From the NCBI GenBank assembly GCA_001414345.1, contig LLCB01000077.1, positions 62,001 to 126,000 of the forward strand: 64,000 bases of DNA. Reading direction: 5' to 3'. Positions 38,074 through 49,006 of the stretch are shown here, one piece after another. This DNA is from Hymenoscyphus infarciens. Taxonomy: Eukaryota; Ascomycota; Leotiomycetes; Helotiales; Helotiaceae. The notes below the pieces were generated by a model that saw only the letters and a list, made by a program, of their open reading frames with translations, did not search any database and was not told the origin of the DNA. Both the position numbers and the translations under genes were made by a program. The first letter of the stretch is position 1. Every line of letters starts with the position of its first letter.

Positions 38074-39753
38074 ATGGCGGTAGGTGTAGGTTGACTATGA
38101 CTCCCCAGTACAAAGAAACCAATCGCTGACAACTGTACAGGAAGATCTTCTCCCAACACTGGAGACCGTCCGGGAAGTTATATCACAATCAGCTGGGAAG
38201 CCAAATGCCCCAAATCTGGTTCCAATCTATGCCCAAATCTCCTCCGAAGTCCTCACTCCATCCGGCGCATACCTCAAGATATCGAACCACTCCAAATCCG
38301 ACTTTTCCTTCCTATTCGAGAGCGCAAATACGGAAAAGGTTGGAAGATATAGTTTTGTGGGAGCAGGCCCTCGGAAAATACTGAAGACGGGAGAAGGTCA
38401 TGGCCCAGAAGTAGATCCTCTGCCAGCATTGGAGGAGGAGCTGTCGAGAAGTCGAGTTGCACAAGTACCAGGATTAGTGTTACCACCATTGACGGGAGGG
38501 GCAATTGGATATGTTGGATATGACTGCGTCCGATATTTTGAACCCAAGACAAAACGGCCTATGCAAGATGTGCTAAAGGTCCCAGAATCACTTTTTATGC
38601 TCTTCGACACAATTGTTGCCTTTGATCGGTTCTACGATATCATAAAGGTTATCACATACGTCCATGTCCCAGAAGACCCCAAAGATCTTGAATCAGCGTA
38701 CGAAGATGCCCGACGGACGATCAATGAGCTCGTCGATGTTCTGCACTCCGAGCATACCCCGCTACCCCACCAACAACCGATTGAACCGAACCAAGAAGCT
38801 GTCTCAAATATTGGCAAAGAAGGTTATGAAAAGCATGTCACAACTCTCAAGGAGCACATCATTGCCGGAGATATTATTCAAGCCGTTCCCTCCCAGCGTT
38901 TCGCTAGACCAACCTCTCTACACCCATTTAATATTTATCGCAAATTACGAAATGTCAATCCGTCACCATATTTATTTTACATCAACTGCAAGGACTTTCA
39001 AATAGTCGGTGCCTCTCCCGAGCTTCTTGTTAAGCGCGAAAATGGGCGAATCATCACCCATCCCATCGCTGGAACAGTAAAACGAGCACCTGGTGATCCA
39101 ACCCTCGATGCCAAACTCGCAGACGAATTATCAAGCTCTTTAAAGGATAGAGCCGAACATGTCATGCTTGTGGATCTTGCAAGAAATGATGTCAATCGAG
39201 TGTGTGATCCTACTACGGTGAAAGTCGACCGCCTGATGGTTGTAGAGAAATTCAGTCACGTGCAGCATCTGGTTTCGCAAGTATCTGGGGTTCTCCGGGA
39301 AGGCAAGACGCGGTTTGATGCATTCAGATCTATATTTCCTGCTGGTACTGTATCAGGAGCTCCAAAGGTTAAAGCCATGGAGCTTATTGCGGAGTTGGAG
39401 CGAGAAAAACGGGGTGTCTATGCAGGAGCTGTCGGATACTTTGGATATGGGAGTGTTGATAAAGAGGGCACTGAATTTGAGGGAGAGATGGATACTTGCA
39501 TCGCATTACGAACAATGCTTGTGACGGGTGGAATTGCATATTTGCAGGCTGGTTTGTTTGACCCCATCCAATCCCCAGTTGATCTCAAAGCTTACAATTC
39601 TCAGGCGGAGGAATCGTTTTCGACTCGGATCCTTACGACGAATATATCGAAACAATCAACAAGCTTAAAGCAAACTCGACCACGATAGCTTTGGCAGAAG
39701 CACAACATATGAAAGAACAGTCAAATGCCAAGATCAACAGTCGCAAAAGGTAA
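38074..39753 (+). CDS. trpE: anthranilate synthase component I
   Basis: Three exons: a 6-nt first exon ATGGCG (38074-38079), 38141-39551, and 39605-39753, with introns of 61 and 53 bp, giving 521 aa. The N-terminus contains FLFESANTEKVGRYSFVG, the region that binds the feedback inhibitor tryptophan in TrpE. The chorismate-binding core has ASPELLVKRE, the diagnostic PIAGTVKR (aminodeoxychorismate synthases have Lys in place of this Ala), LVDLARNDV and PAGTVSGAPKVKAMELI. The second intron restores the family ending QAGGGIVFDSDPYDEYIET; reading straight through would give an unrelated tail and stop at 39688. It makes anthranilate from chorismate with the glutamine amidotransferase of the TrpC-type protein, which is not in this window. 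No amidotransferase domain is fused here. Confidence 0.95.
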
Positions 39754-40716
39754 ATGCTCGAACGAGATGATATCGGTAGCTTGAGGAAAGCGCATATTTA
39801 TGTGCCACTGGTTGCTAGGTATAAGATCATCATAATGAATTTATGAATTGATGGAGGCTTAAAACCAAGTAGAGGTAATTGAAACTCGATACCCCTTTGC
39901 TAAGCGAATAAAATGATGCTGCCTCCATACCCACTTGTAGGTTTTTGTATCTCATAACTTCAAGATTTCTTGGATATCAATTGTGTGTATCAACTTCCTA
40001 CTTGAGGGTATTCATGTCCTCTAAAATTCCTATTCTGTCAGTATTTCAATTTTCCAGAGGCATTGTTTGCTAAAGTGTTGTCGGAGATGTGACTCCATCA
40101 GGAACTAGGGTCTCCCTGTTCCGCCCCTCATCGACCCCATATCTATAAAAGCGCATCTATCGCTCTTCCATCCACTCCTCATCAAATAACACACCTAGGT
40201 TGTTGTTAATGGACTCGAGTCGTGGTGTCCATGAGTCACACAAACTTTCAGCACCGATCTTCCCCGTCAGTCACGGCACGATTCCTTCCAGAACGATTGT
40301 GCCCTGACTCAATCAACCCCTCCTTCCGTGGAAATTGTCCTTCATGCCGACAGTCTGGGGTTTTGTTGACATTTCCCTTCCAATCAGAATCCTCGTATTC
40401 GAGTTGGAGCCTGAGATGTTGTGCAAGCATTGGCTTATTACCCTTCATCCCAGCTATTTTCCAGCCCAACCGCCAGAACATGCTCGTATTTGTTTTCAAA
40501 ACACCCCATCATCCTATTCGTATACGCCCACCGTGTTCCCTTCTTCGCTTCATAGAAAAAGGCAAAGCCAGCTCAGTACAAGTGGGGTTCCTCCCATACC
40601 AATTACTCACTCTCTTATATCTCCTCCCTCTCTTCCCTTTTCGGCCATTTTTTCTTTCTTTCCTAAAATTTGAAATCTAAACAAATCATCTCACAGTCTT
40701 TTCTCTTTCCCAATAC
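39754..40716. other. trpE 3' flank and leader of the next gene
   Basis: No gene is supported; a 152-codon open frame (40222-40680) is Pro/Ser/Leu-rich without motifs. A TATA-like TATAAAA lies at 40144-40150, 567 bp upstream of the next start codon. If it is used, the transcript has a long leader with upstream ATGs. Confidence 0.4.
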
Positions 40717-41535
40717 ATGTCCACATCACCCTCTCGATCCAGTCAAAAGATCGAGCCACTTACCGCACTTACTTCTTCCTCTCTGTCAGAACTTGTGAAG
40801 AGTCATCCTACTACTCAGCGATTAAAGATGCTTGCTTATCTCACTGGAGGTGGCGCGAAGAAGGAGACGCCTAAGGCGAAACCTGTCGCTAAGAAGAGGA
40901 ATTTGCAGAAGCCGTTGCCGGGGACTCCTATTGTTACTTCGAAGAGGCCCGGGACTAGCGGGACTGAGTATGTTTTCCTCTATTTCCCAACTTCAAAACA
41001 TGGTGGAGATATGTGAGAGTGTGAAAGAGAGAGAGAGAGAGAGAGAGTCAAACTAACCCCTCCCTCCTCCCACAGACTAGGACTCCGAACCAACAGAATG
41101 GAAGCCTCCAAAACCTTCCTCGCCGCCCAAAAAGCCGAACAGCAATACCGCGCCCGCCGCCAAGCAACCATCGCTCGTCATGATGTGAAAGCGGCTAAAA
41201 CTCACTTGGGCGAGGCAAGCAAGCAATTCAGAGCCGGGGTTACGGCTCTAGGTACGGCTGTGCGATTGATGCCTGCAGTTATGAGGGAGAAAAAGGTTCA
41301 ACTTCAAGAAAAGCGGGAGAAGGAGAGGGCTGAACGGGCGGAGAAGTTGAAGAAGATGAAGGAAGAGAAGGCTATTAAGGAGGAGGAGGACAGAGTTAAG
41401 AGGGAGGAGGAGGAGAAGGCTGCAGAGGAGGCGGCGGCCGCTGAAGGAGCAGAAGCTGGGGAAGGTGGTGAAGGAGGAGAGGAAGAAGCAGCTCCTGCGG
41501 AGGAGGGTGCTGAGCCTGTTACGGCTGTTATTTGA
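40717..41535 (+). CDS. uncharacterised Lys/Glu-rich coiled-coil protein
   Basis: Two exons (40717-40967 and 41076-41535) give 236 aa. The 108-bp intron carries a (GA)n microsatellite. The N-terminal third is basic and Ser/Pro-rich (KKETPKAKPVAKKR). A helical segment follows (AAQKAEQQYRARRQATIARH), then a long charged helix of alternating Lys/Arg and Glu (EKREKERAERAEKLKKMKEE), and an Ala/Glu/Gly-rich acidic tail ending VTAVI. The composition suggests a nuclear or cytoskeleton-associated structural protein. I recognise no family, and the function is unknown. Confidence 0.75.
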
Positions 41536-42513
41536 GGTGGGGGGTTTTGTTGAGAGATGCGTGAGGTAATGTTTTTTTGAAGTGTTTAATTTTTAGTTTT
41601 TGTTCTTGGCGTTTTCTTGGTTCTTTGCTTTACAACTCACTCGACAACAGTCGCTTTCCTTTACTGTCAATTTCCTTTTGTCAACTACCTAGCGGTTTTC
41701 TGTTTTCTGGTTTTGAGTTTTAGCACTTCTTGTAATTTAATCACTAAAGAAAGGAAGGGAGCGAGGAGAAGAGGAGAAGAGGAAGCCAGAGAGAGAGAGA
41801 GAGCTCGCAAGAGATACACAGAGAGCAACAAAAATCTGGATTACACCTGGAACGATATCAACGAAATCAAACGACAGACAACGACCCCTCCACGAAAAAA
41901 CAACTAATTATTTATTCTTTTCCTTGTCTTCGAAGTTGCTTCGAACCTTGTCAGAGCGATGGAGGCCAGAGGCGGAGAGGGAAGGAAGGTGGTTTGTACT
42001 TACTTTGTTGGTTCTGTTTTAATATATCATATACCCGGTGGTACTTACTTGGTTGCTGATTTTCTTTTGTCATTGAGTTATGGATTCAAGGGGATGGAAG
42101 GTGGAAGGGATGTAAGGAGTAACCGAAACTTGATAAAAAAAAGAATTAGAAGAGCTTCACAAACGTTTGCTTGACTTTTCACTGCTTTAATCCTAGATGA
42201 GCGACCTGGTTCAGCTATCGTCTGGCCACTTTTCACAACCTCTCACACCCCCAACCCGAAAAAAGCTTAGTTGGTCTTACTGCAAGGCAAAGCAGTATGC
42301 CATGATATATCTGTGAGGACAAAAACATATTTGGAGTAAAAAACCACCAAACTGTAGCTGTAAACAAGTCCATCCATTCCTTTCGCAACCACACCCCTGG
42401 TACTTGTAAGCATTTCACAATATTCTGCATAAGTACCATTTCTTTTGATTTTCACATCCCATCCCTCCCTTTCCCTTTTTTTCACACTCTCCTATCACTC
42501 CCCTTTTGAATTT
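41536..42513. other. gene-free interval, convergent 3' regions
   Basis: Lies between two convergent genes. It has T-rich sequence after the coiled-coil gene, a (GA)n-like purine tract near 41755-41805 and no supported gene. Confidence 0.5.
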
Positions 42514-43260
42514 TCAAAGTAATGCCTCTCCCATGTTCTCCCCTTCAAAGCCCAACTCCCCCAATTTCCTTTTGACAGTCTTCTCCCTCCTAGCTTCCCT
42601 CGCCTTTCTCTCTCTCTGTAGTCTATGCACCACCTCAACCTCCGCTTTCTCATATCCAGGCGGCGCGTCGTCATCTTTATCAAGATCAATCTCCCCAAGT
42701 AATAACACATTTTCACCTCGCACAAGGAAAATGCCTCGATTCACATCGGCGTAGAGTCCAGGAGTAGGCGGCGTAGAAGGGGAAGATTTGCTAGGCGTAG
42801 AAGGAGGAACAAAGATGCGTTCTATTGTTGATTGAAGTACCAGGTTTGCTATTTAAATATTAGCAGATGTGAGAGGGCACAAAGAAGAAGATCGGAAGGG
42901 GAGAAATACCAAACTGATCCCAGCTTCGTAAGACCCCGATTAACTTCCTTCCATCACGTAGAGCAACCATAAGTTTTTCTATGCAAAGAGAAAACAATCA
43001 CAAGGTTAGCAAGCAAACTCTCTGAATGTCTATAATCCAAGCCTCCAAGCCCCAACGTGAACAGGCGCATCCTTCACAAGCTCTCCAAGGTGAAGCTTAC
43101 TGTCGGTCATATCCAATAATTGCGCAGCGGTAGTAAACATCTGAGGAGGCAATTGCTGGTTGAGCGGCGGTAACATGCCTCCAGGTCCTGGTATTTGCGC
43201 CCCTCCTTGTGGTTGCCCTCCCTGCTGAGGAGGCGCATCGTCGATGGTTAGATTCTCCAT
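42514..43260 (-). CDS. LSM1: Lsm1, cytoplasmic mRNA-decay Sm-like protein
   Basis: Three exons (43260-43101, 42978-42910, 42848-42514; introns 122 and 61 bp) give 187 aa. The N-terminus is Gln/Gly/Pro-rich. The Sm1 motif is rebuilt across two introns: [20 protein letters not shown], then [15 protein letters not shown]. The Sm2 motif is [18 protein letters not shown]. An insertion rich in Ser, Thr and Pro (about 25 residues from [13 protein letters not shown]) separates Sm1 and Sm2. The long helical C-terminal tail is typical of Lsm1. The Lsm1-7 ring binds oligoadenylated mRNA 3' ends with Pat1 and promotes decapping in P-bodies. An in-frame Met 8 codons upstream (43284) is possible, but [11 protein letters not shown] looks the better start. 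Confidence 0.95.
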
Positions 43261-44235
43261 CTTTAGGGTATTCGTTAGTTTCACGAAGGTGTTGTCGCTA
43301 TCGGAATGAGGCTTGAGTGCGCCAATCCATTACGTGTGGTTTTTGTTTGCCAGCGTGGTTGGTGTCTATGGAAGACGCGATGTTCGGCGCAGTGAAGTTG
43401 AGGCTGGATAATATGACGACGTTGGATTTTGATAAAGGCACGTGAAGATTAGAGAGGCAGTTAACGTAACATCGCTTTTCAAAGCTCAAACACAGATATT
43501 AAACGACACATAACATCTCTAAAAGTGACATAAACTATATATGGAAATCTAATCTATGTGATACAATCATTATACACTAAGGCATTCACCACACCGCAAA
43601 TCTAAATTTCATGCAGACGCAGTTTGCTTGAGTGCCTCAAAAGAACCCTCTATTCCATTCAAATTTATGAGACTAGACATTACGTTTTGCACAAGTCTTT
43701 TCCAAGGAATAGTAAAATCATCCAATGTAGCAGCCTTCTTTATATGCGTAACCGAAATCCATTAAACGCCTGCCCAGATACAATTTGCGTGGGGGAGTAA
43801 AATAGCCTGTGTTTTGATGGCCTGTGTTTTGATGGCTGTTGAAAAAGTCAAATTGCTTCTGGGGATGCAGCTATTAGGGGGGATATTTTTGTTGAAATAC
43901 TTTTGAATCAACAACGAAGCCAAGATTCATTCAAAAGCATGGCGGCAGATCGGCTTGATTGACTCTCTAATGCAGTTGAACAAGCAACAATATCCAGGCA
44001 GAAGACAGTAAAGCCCGTGAGCCCCCAGACTGACTCTGCCTGTAACGAAACTAGAATCCATGACTGGCCAAATTCACCGCGTATTTATTTATTTTTCTTT
44101 TTGAGGAACCCGGAATCCATAACTCTCACCCAAAATGGCTGGCTCTGCCGGTCTCGTATTTTTGAAAATGATGTATCGCTGAGACTTCTGCGCATCGCTT
44201 CTTTTTGAATGGGACTGAACGCCGGGCTCGCGAGA
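43261..44235. other. gene-free interval
   Basis: Lsm1 promoter side and 3' flank of the Nudix gene. A short open frame at 43298-43489 (minus) has no support. A duplicated word (GCCTGTGTTTTGATGG twice at 43806-43838) is the only structure seen. Confidence 0.5.
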
Positions 44236-44805
44236 CTACCGCTGAATCGTCGAGCGTTCGAGAGCTGTTAAGAGTTCAGGTCGGCCTACCATGGCTTGAC
44301 GAGCTTCAGCATACGTTGCCCATGATCTATCCCTCTTGTGTTTTTCTGGCCAATCTGCGTGTTCGACTGTGACCTTGACTTCGTAGAATTGGTAGAGCGC
44401 TTTCGGGGCGTCTTTGGACAGTTGTTTTGGAGTCCTAGTTTCCGGAATCGTTCCCAAGTCGTAGATGGTTTCGCAAGAAATTCCAGCCTCTTCCCATGCC
44501 TCGCGTTTTGCGGCCTCTTCGCAGGTCTCATCCGATTCCCATCCACCTTTTGGCAGGACCCAGCCCGATCGTCGAGTCGATTGAATTAGGAGGACGTGTG
44601 ATTTTGAGGCATTGAGAGGTACCACACCGGCCACCAGTCTTTCTCCAGTCTCGTTATAGCCTAAAAACGCGGAAAGGTCAGCGGTGCTCTTTGAGCCGGC
44701 AGGTAGCCTGTCTCTTGGTGTTCCTTCGTCTTTCCAAACCAAGTCCGAGGATCACTCACGCTGCTTCGCTCTTCCCACACGCGACTCCATGGAGTGACTC
44801 GTCAT
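44236..44805 (-). CDS. Nudix hydrolase, diphosphoinositol polyphosphate phosphohydrolase type
   Basis: Two exons (44805-44760 and 44660-44236; 99-bp intron with branch GCTGAC and acceptor TTTTTAG) give 156 aa starting MTSHSMESRVGRAKQRYN. The Nudix box GX5EX7REUXEEXGU is complete at residues 54-76 (GWESDE, then REAWEEAGI). The preceding STRRSGWVLPKGGWE is characteristic of the fungal Ddp1/Aps1 subgroup, which cleaves diphosphoinositol polyphosphates, diadenosine polyphosphates and polyphosphate. Reading the intron as coding would instead replace the N-terminus with an unlikely 40-residue extension. The substrate is inferred from the subgroup. Confidence 0.92.
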
Positions 44806-47060
44806 GATGAATGGGTGCTGCGGCTGCAGCTGTGCACCTTGTGCAGAGATGGTCGTTGCGCAATGAGTTGAGAGTTGGAGAGATCCTTTGTTGGAGGGGA
44901 GGGTTCGCGAAAATAAGTAGTCGGCGGGGATTTGCTCAAACCTCCGTCATGAATTTTGGTGGGGTGCGCCGGAACCGCTGGGAGGGGAGGTGAATGGGAT
45001 TCTGGTAACCCTTTCTGAATAATTTAAAGGCAAATTGGCCAGACCAGACCACGCCAGAGTCACGCTTTGTTAGCTGTGACGCCGTTTCGACAACCTAGGC
45101 AGGTTGCAGTGCAAATATTTGTGTAGCGGCAGGGCGAAGTAGGGGCGGGCAGAGGCCAGCAAGCCGCTTGAGTCGAAGTGGAAGTGGAAGTGGAAGTGGA
45201 AATGGGAAGCACAGAAAGCCGGCAGACAGACAACGGTCAGAGAAAGAAGGGGAGAAAAGGGCCGGTTCTTGGGACTGATTTAGAAGCGAAGGACGGGATT
45301 TGGATGCAATAGGGCTTTCGCTTGTGTCGTGTTCAACAATTCGGCAGTGGGAGGAGAGGCCGATAGTTGCAAGAAGTTGTGGTTGTTGAGGAGAGCAGAG
45401 GCAAGTAAGTAGAAGGAGAAGGAGAAGGAGGAGGAGAAGGAGGTAGAGAGAAGTAGCAAGTAGATTGAGTAGTGAGTAGTGTTAGCGGGGGAGGAAGCCT
45501 TTTTGGACGAGCTGAGCACCTCAGATGCTAGTCCCCACGATGCATTGATGGGTCATAATACTAATATGCCGTGGCTTAAAAAAAGACCTGAAGAGCAGAG
45601 CGTTGGAAGTGCCCTTCCCTTCTCAAGAGAGCTTGCTTCTCCCGGCTGCTTCTCCTGTTGGAGAGCCAAGGCACCTCGTCTCGTCAATCCCTCGCCACAG
45701 CGAGCGATGGCTTGCAGGGCAACAATTCACAGAGATTTGACTTGTGTCGGAGACGAGACGCGTTGCAAACCAGCCCTTGAGGCAACCGAACTGCAAAACG
45801 CCTTTCTGAGGTGGTGGACAGGGTCTCAAGGGTTGGGTTGCGCAGATGGTGGGATGGGGTGGGGGTTTTGGTTCTTGTTCAAGTTCTTGGGTACGGACTA
45901 CGGAGGTACTGCATCAAGCAAGTTCGGAGCTCGATCAGAGTTGGCCGATATGGCCGTTTTTTGATATTGGAATATAATATATCGAATTCAGAGGTACGAT
46001 GCTGTGTCCTGCATCAAGCAAGAGCTATGCTGCAAGTGCAATATAAGATTCCCCTCCATCTATAGGTCAACCCCGTTACACTGCTTTGCAGCTCAGGTTC
46101 AGCAGCCGGTGGCTGCGTTGCGGGGGAGCTTCGCTAGACCACCATGACAGCAAATTACCCCTTTGAGAGCCGGACGGCGTGGGTGGTACATGAAGCCATC
46201 GCCGTCATTTCTCCTGAACTGATGTCTGGATTGCCATAGGCATAGGCATGTTCGCCATGACACCCTCTTGCATTCTCCCACCCTCTACTCCGTATTGATC
46301 TATTGATGGCAAGGTGGTGGGGGAGTGGCCTGTCCAGTCACCCTACTAGAGTGAGTACCTACCGTTGTCTCCGTCTCTCCGACCTATTGCAAGCGATGAA
46401 CAACAGAGGACAGAGGTACCGAATTGCCAGGTACTTGGTCTCGGACGCCGTCTGACAAGAAAGACTCAGACTTAGACTCCATCTCATATCTCATATTCCA
46501 GAAGCTGAATCCTTACTGCCGTGTCTTTTTGCTCGCTTTGGGTCGCCACAAATCGGATTCACACTGCAGCTGGATCCCCAACCCCAAAGAGAGCCGCTTC
46601 CAGCTGTGTATGACACTACTGCATTAGCAGCACACGTATTAGCTTACCACTATCACTCGCTCGCTAGCTACACAACGGCCTCCTCCTCCAGGCCTCTTAC
46701 GGCCTCTTACGGCCTCTTCTCATATACCTATTCCACGGAAGAGTCGCCCGGAAGCCCACGTCAGCGATACCTATCGTAAGAGCCTGCGACACCGTTCGAG
46801 GGCCACCAAAACCGATAGATAGCCTCAACCCGTTATTCTCATCTCTCCCGGAACCGGGACCACAGGTCGTCATCCAACAAACCGGAATCTGAACCATCAC
46901 TCGTTACACCCAAAAAGCCTAGAGAACATCTTCATCTTGCAGCTGTCGTGCAGCTGGTGTCAAGGACGCAGTTGTGAACTCGATCAGAAGGGCTTCTTCT
47001 GCTCTGCGGTGCCATCGCCCCTCGTCCTCCTCGCCGGTCCCCCTTTTCGTGGACCCCGCC
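44806..47060. other. 2.25-kb gene-free divergent region (Nudix / ate1)
   Basis: No gene is supported; open frames here (up to 161 codons) lack ATG context, splice partners and motifs. Simple repeats include GGAAGT units at about 45175-45203, GGAGAA units at 45412-45440 and three copies of GGCCTCTTAC (46693-46720). The region holds the promoters of both flanking genes. Confidence 0.5.
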
Positions 47061-48874
47061 ATGTCGACCCCTGATTCGCTTCTTACTCCCATAGGTCAGT
47101 ACCTGAGAAAACTCAGATTCCCTCTTTTTCCTTACCCTGACCTATTCGCCAATGAAATATACCCGTGTGCAAACGGCTCGACGACATTAATTTGGAGCCG
47201 GGCGTATCATGGCAATGCTGCCTCGTACTCCCAGATGTATCAAAATCTCCCCCCATTGCTATTATTCTCACCCCACCCTCTGTTTGCGAGTCAGAAGCCC
47301 TTCGTGGAGTCAAAATCAATTGCGACCCCGCACTAAAGTGACATTCTGTACAGCACAGCTTGCATACAGCTGTTGATGGAAGCTGCTGACGGAACAGAAT
47401 TGCTAACATCGCCTGTAGGGTATCGAAACAGTAGTTGCGGTTATTGTCATAATAAATCTGGAAGTAGGTCTCAAAAACGTAATTCTTTCCTACTCTTTGT
47501 CACCACGTCACATAATATGGAAGCCTCCTAAAACCCGCTTCTACATTTGTCTTCCTAGCACTAAGCCTCGACGAGAAATCTTCCACCTTCCCAATCAGTC
47601 AGTATCTTATTTACTTTTGGTTTACAGGCTTTTCATATTATGCATCAGCGAGTTCATTGACTCCCGCGTTATATCAAGATCTCCTCGATCGTGGATGGCG
47701 GCGATCGGGAACACTTCTCTACAAGCCAGACCAACGTGCTTCATGTTGCCCCCAATATACGATCCGTCTCGATTCGGAATCCTTCCAACCTTCGAAAGAT
47801 CAGCGACAAACCTGGAACCGGTTCAACAAGCATATCCTCGGAGAGTCTTACATCAAGGAGGCTGCAAAGCTCTATCCTTTGTCACGCGAGCAAGCCAAAA
47901 AACGTAACACCGAATTTAACTTGGTAGAACGAGTCCACGAAAGCGAGAAGCACTTATTGAAAACCCCACCTGATCCTGCCCACGCTCTGACAATTACTCT
48001 TGAGTCTGACAACCTCACGGCCGAGAAATATGCCGTGTTTGAAAATTATCAACGGATCGTTCACAATGAACCACCAAGTCGAATTAGCAAATCCGGCTTC
48101 AAAAACTTCTTATGCTCTTCGCCTCTCTCGAAAAGTAGCATGATCGTCGACGGACGTGAACGCAAGCTGGGATCTTACCACCAATGCTATCGAGTCGACG
48201 GAGAGCTAATTGCTGTTGGCGTTCTCGACCTCCTACCAACTTGTGTCAGTGCCGTCTATTTCATGTACCACGAATCGGTTCATAAATTTGGCTTTGGCAA
48301 ACTAGGCGCACTGAGAGAGATTGCACTTGCGAAAGAAGATGGCTACAAGTGGTGGTACGCTGGCTTTTATATTCATAACTGTGTGAAGATGAAGTACAAG
48401 GGCGATTATACACCACAATACATGCTTGACCCGGTTTCATACAGCTGGGATCTGCTGGGCGACGACTTGAGAAAGAAGTTGGACAAAAGAAAGTTCTTGA
48501 GTTTATCGCAACTGCCAGACGAGCCAGAAGACGCCCGGCCAGAGGCCGAAGTCACAACCACGACAACAACAGCCGAAGAGAAAACGGGCGAGGACAGTGG
48601 GTCAGACGACGACGATGTGCCTGTCCCAGATCCCGACCTCCCTCTATTTTCACGATCTATGCCTGGCCTTCTCAACAAGGACCAACTGTTGACAGATGTC
48701 GACCTCGATCACGTCAAGTTGAAAATTAGAGGACAGCAAGCGGAGACTTGCGATTTGATCACTTGGGACAGCGATGATCTCGAAAACCCGCACTGCCTCA
48801 AAGGAATCATCGCAGAACTTGTGTCGGCAGTTGGACCCAAAGTCACGAAGGAAATGACCATTACTTTCGGCTGA
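47061..48874 (+). CDS. ATE1: arginyl-tRNA--protein transferase
   Basis: Three exons: 47061-47094 (34 nt), 47419-47463 (45 nt) and 47628-48874, with introns of 324 and 164 bp, giving 441 aa. The N-terminal domain holds C18-G-Y-C21, completed by the small exons, and the C66-C67 pair in RASCCPQYTIRL. These cysteines are conserved in Ate1 and needed for activity. The C-terminal acyltransferase core contains SYHQCYRVDGELIAVGVLD and YKWWYAGFYIHNCVKMKYK. An acidic, Thr-rich insert (about residues 295-335) interrupts the C-terminal region. The enzyme transfers Arg from Arg-tRNA to N-terminal Asp/Glu/oxidised Cys and marks proteins for the N-degron pathway. Without the two small exons the model would lose the CxxC motif. 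Confidence 0.95.
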
Positions 48875-49006
48875 GCTCACGATATAGAGGGATATACAGG
48901 CAAATAGTAGGGGGAAGAACTTTTTTGAAGTAATATCGAGACAGCAAGCATCAGCAATGAAATTACAATCTACCGAAAAGTCCCAAACACCAGGTATTTG
49001 AGGTTA

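Noticed and set aside
39552..39688. Continuous reading of trpE to a stop at 39688
   Set aside because: A 53-bp intron with CTCAG acceptor restores the conserved family C-terminus GGGIVFDSDPY; read-through gives an unrelated tail.
40222..40680. 152-codon plus-strand open frame upstream of the Lys/Glu-rich gene
   Set aside because: Pro/Ser/Leu-rich with no motif, and a different frame is equally open; more likely leader or intergenic sequence.
44661..44742. 168-aa Nudix reading starting inside the intron
   Set aside because: The spliced start at 44805 has a consensus donor, branch and acceptor and gives a more family-like N-terminus.
45479..45964. 161-codon plus-strand open frame
   Set aside because: It begins with GTG rather than ATG, has no domain and no splice structure, and overlaps other open frames in low-complexity DNA.
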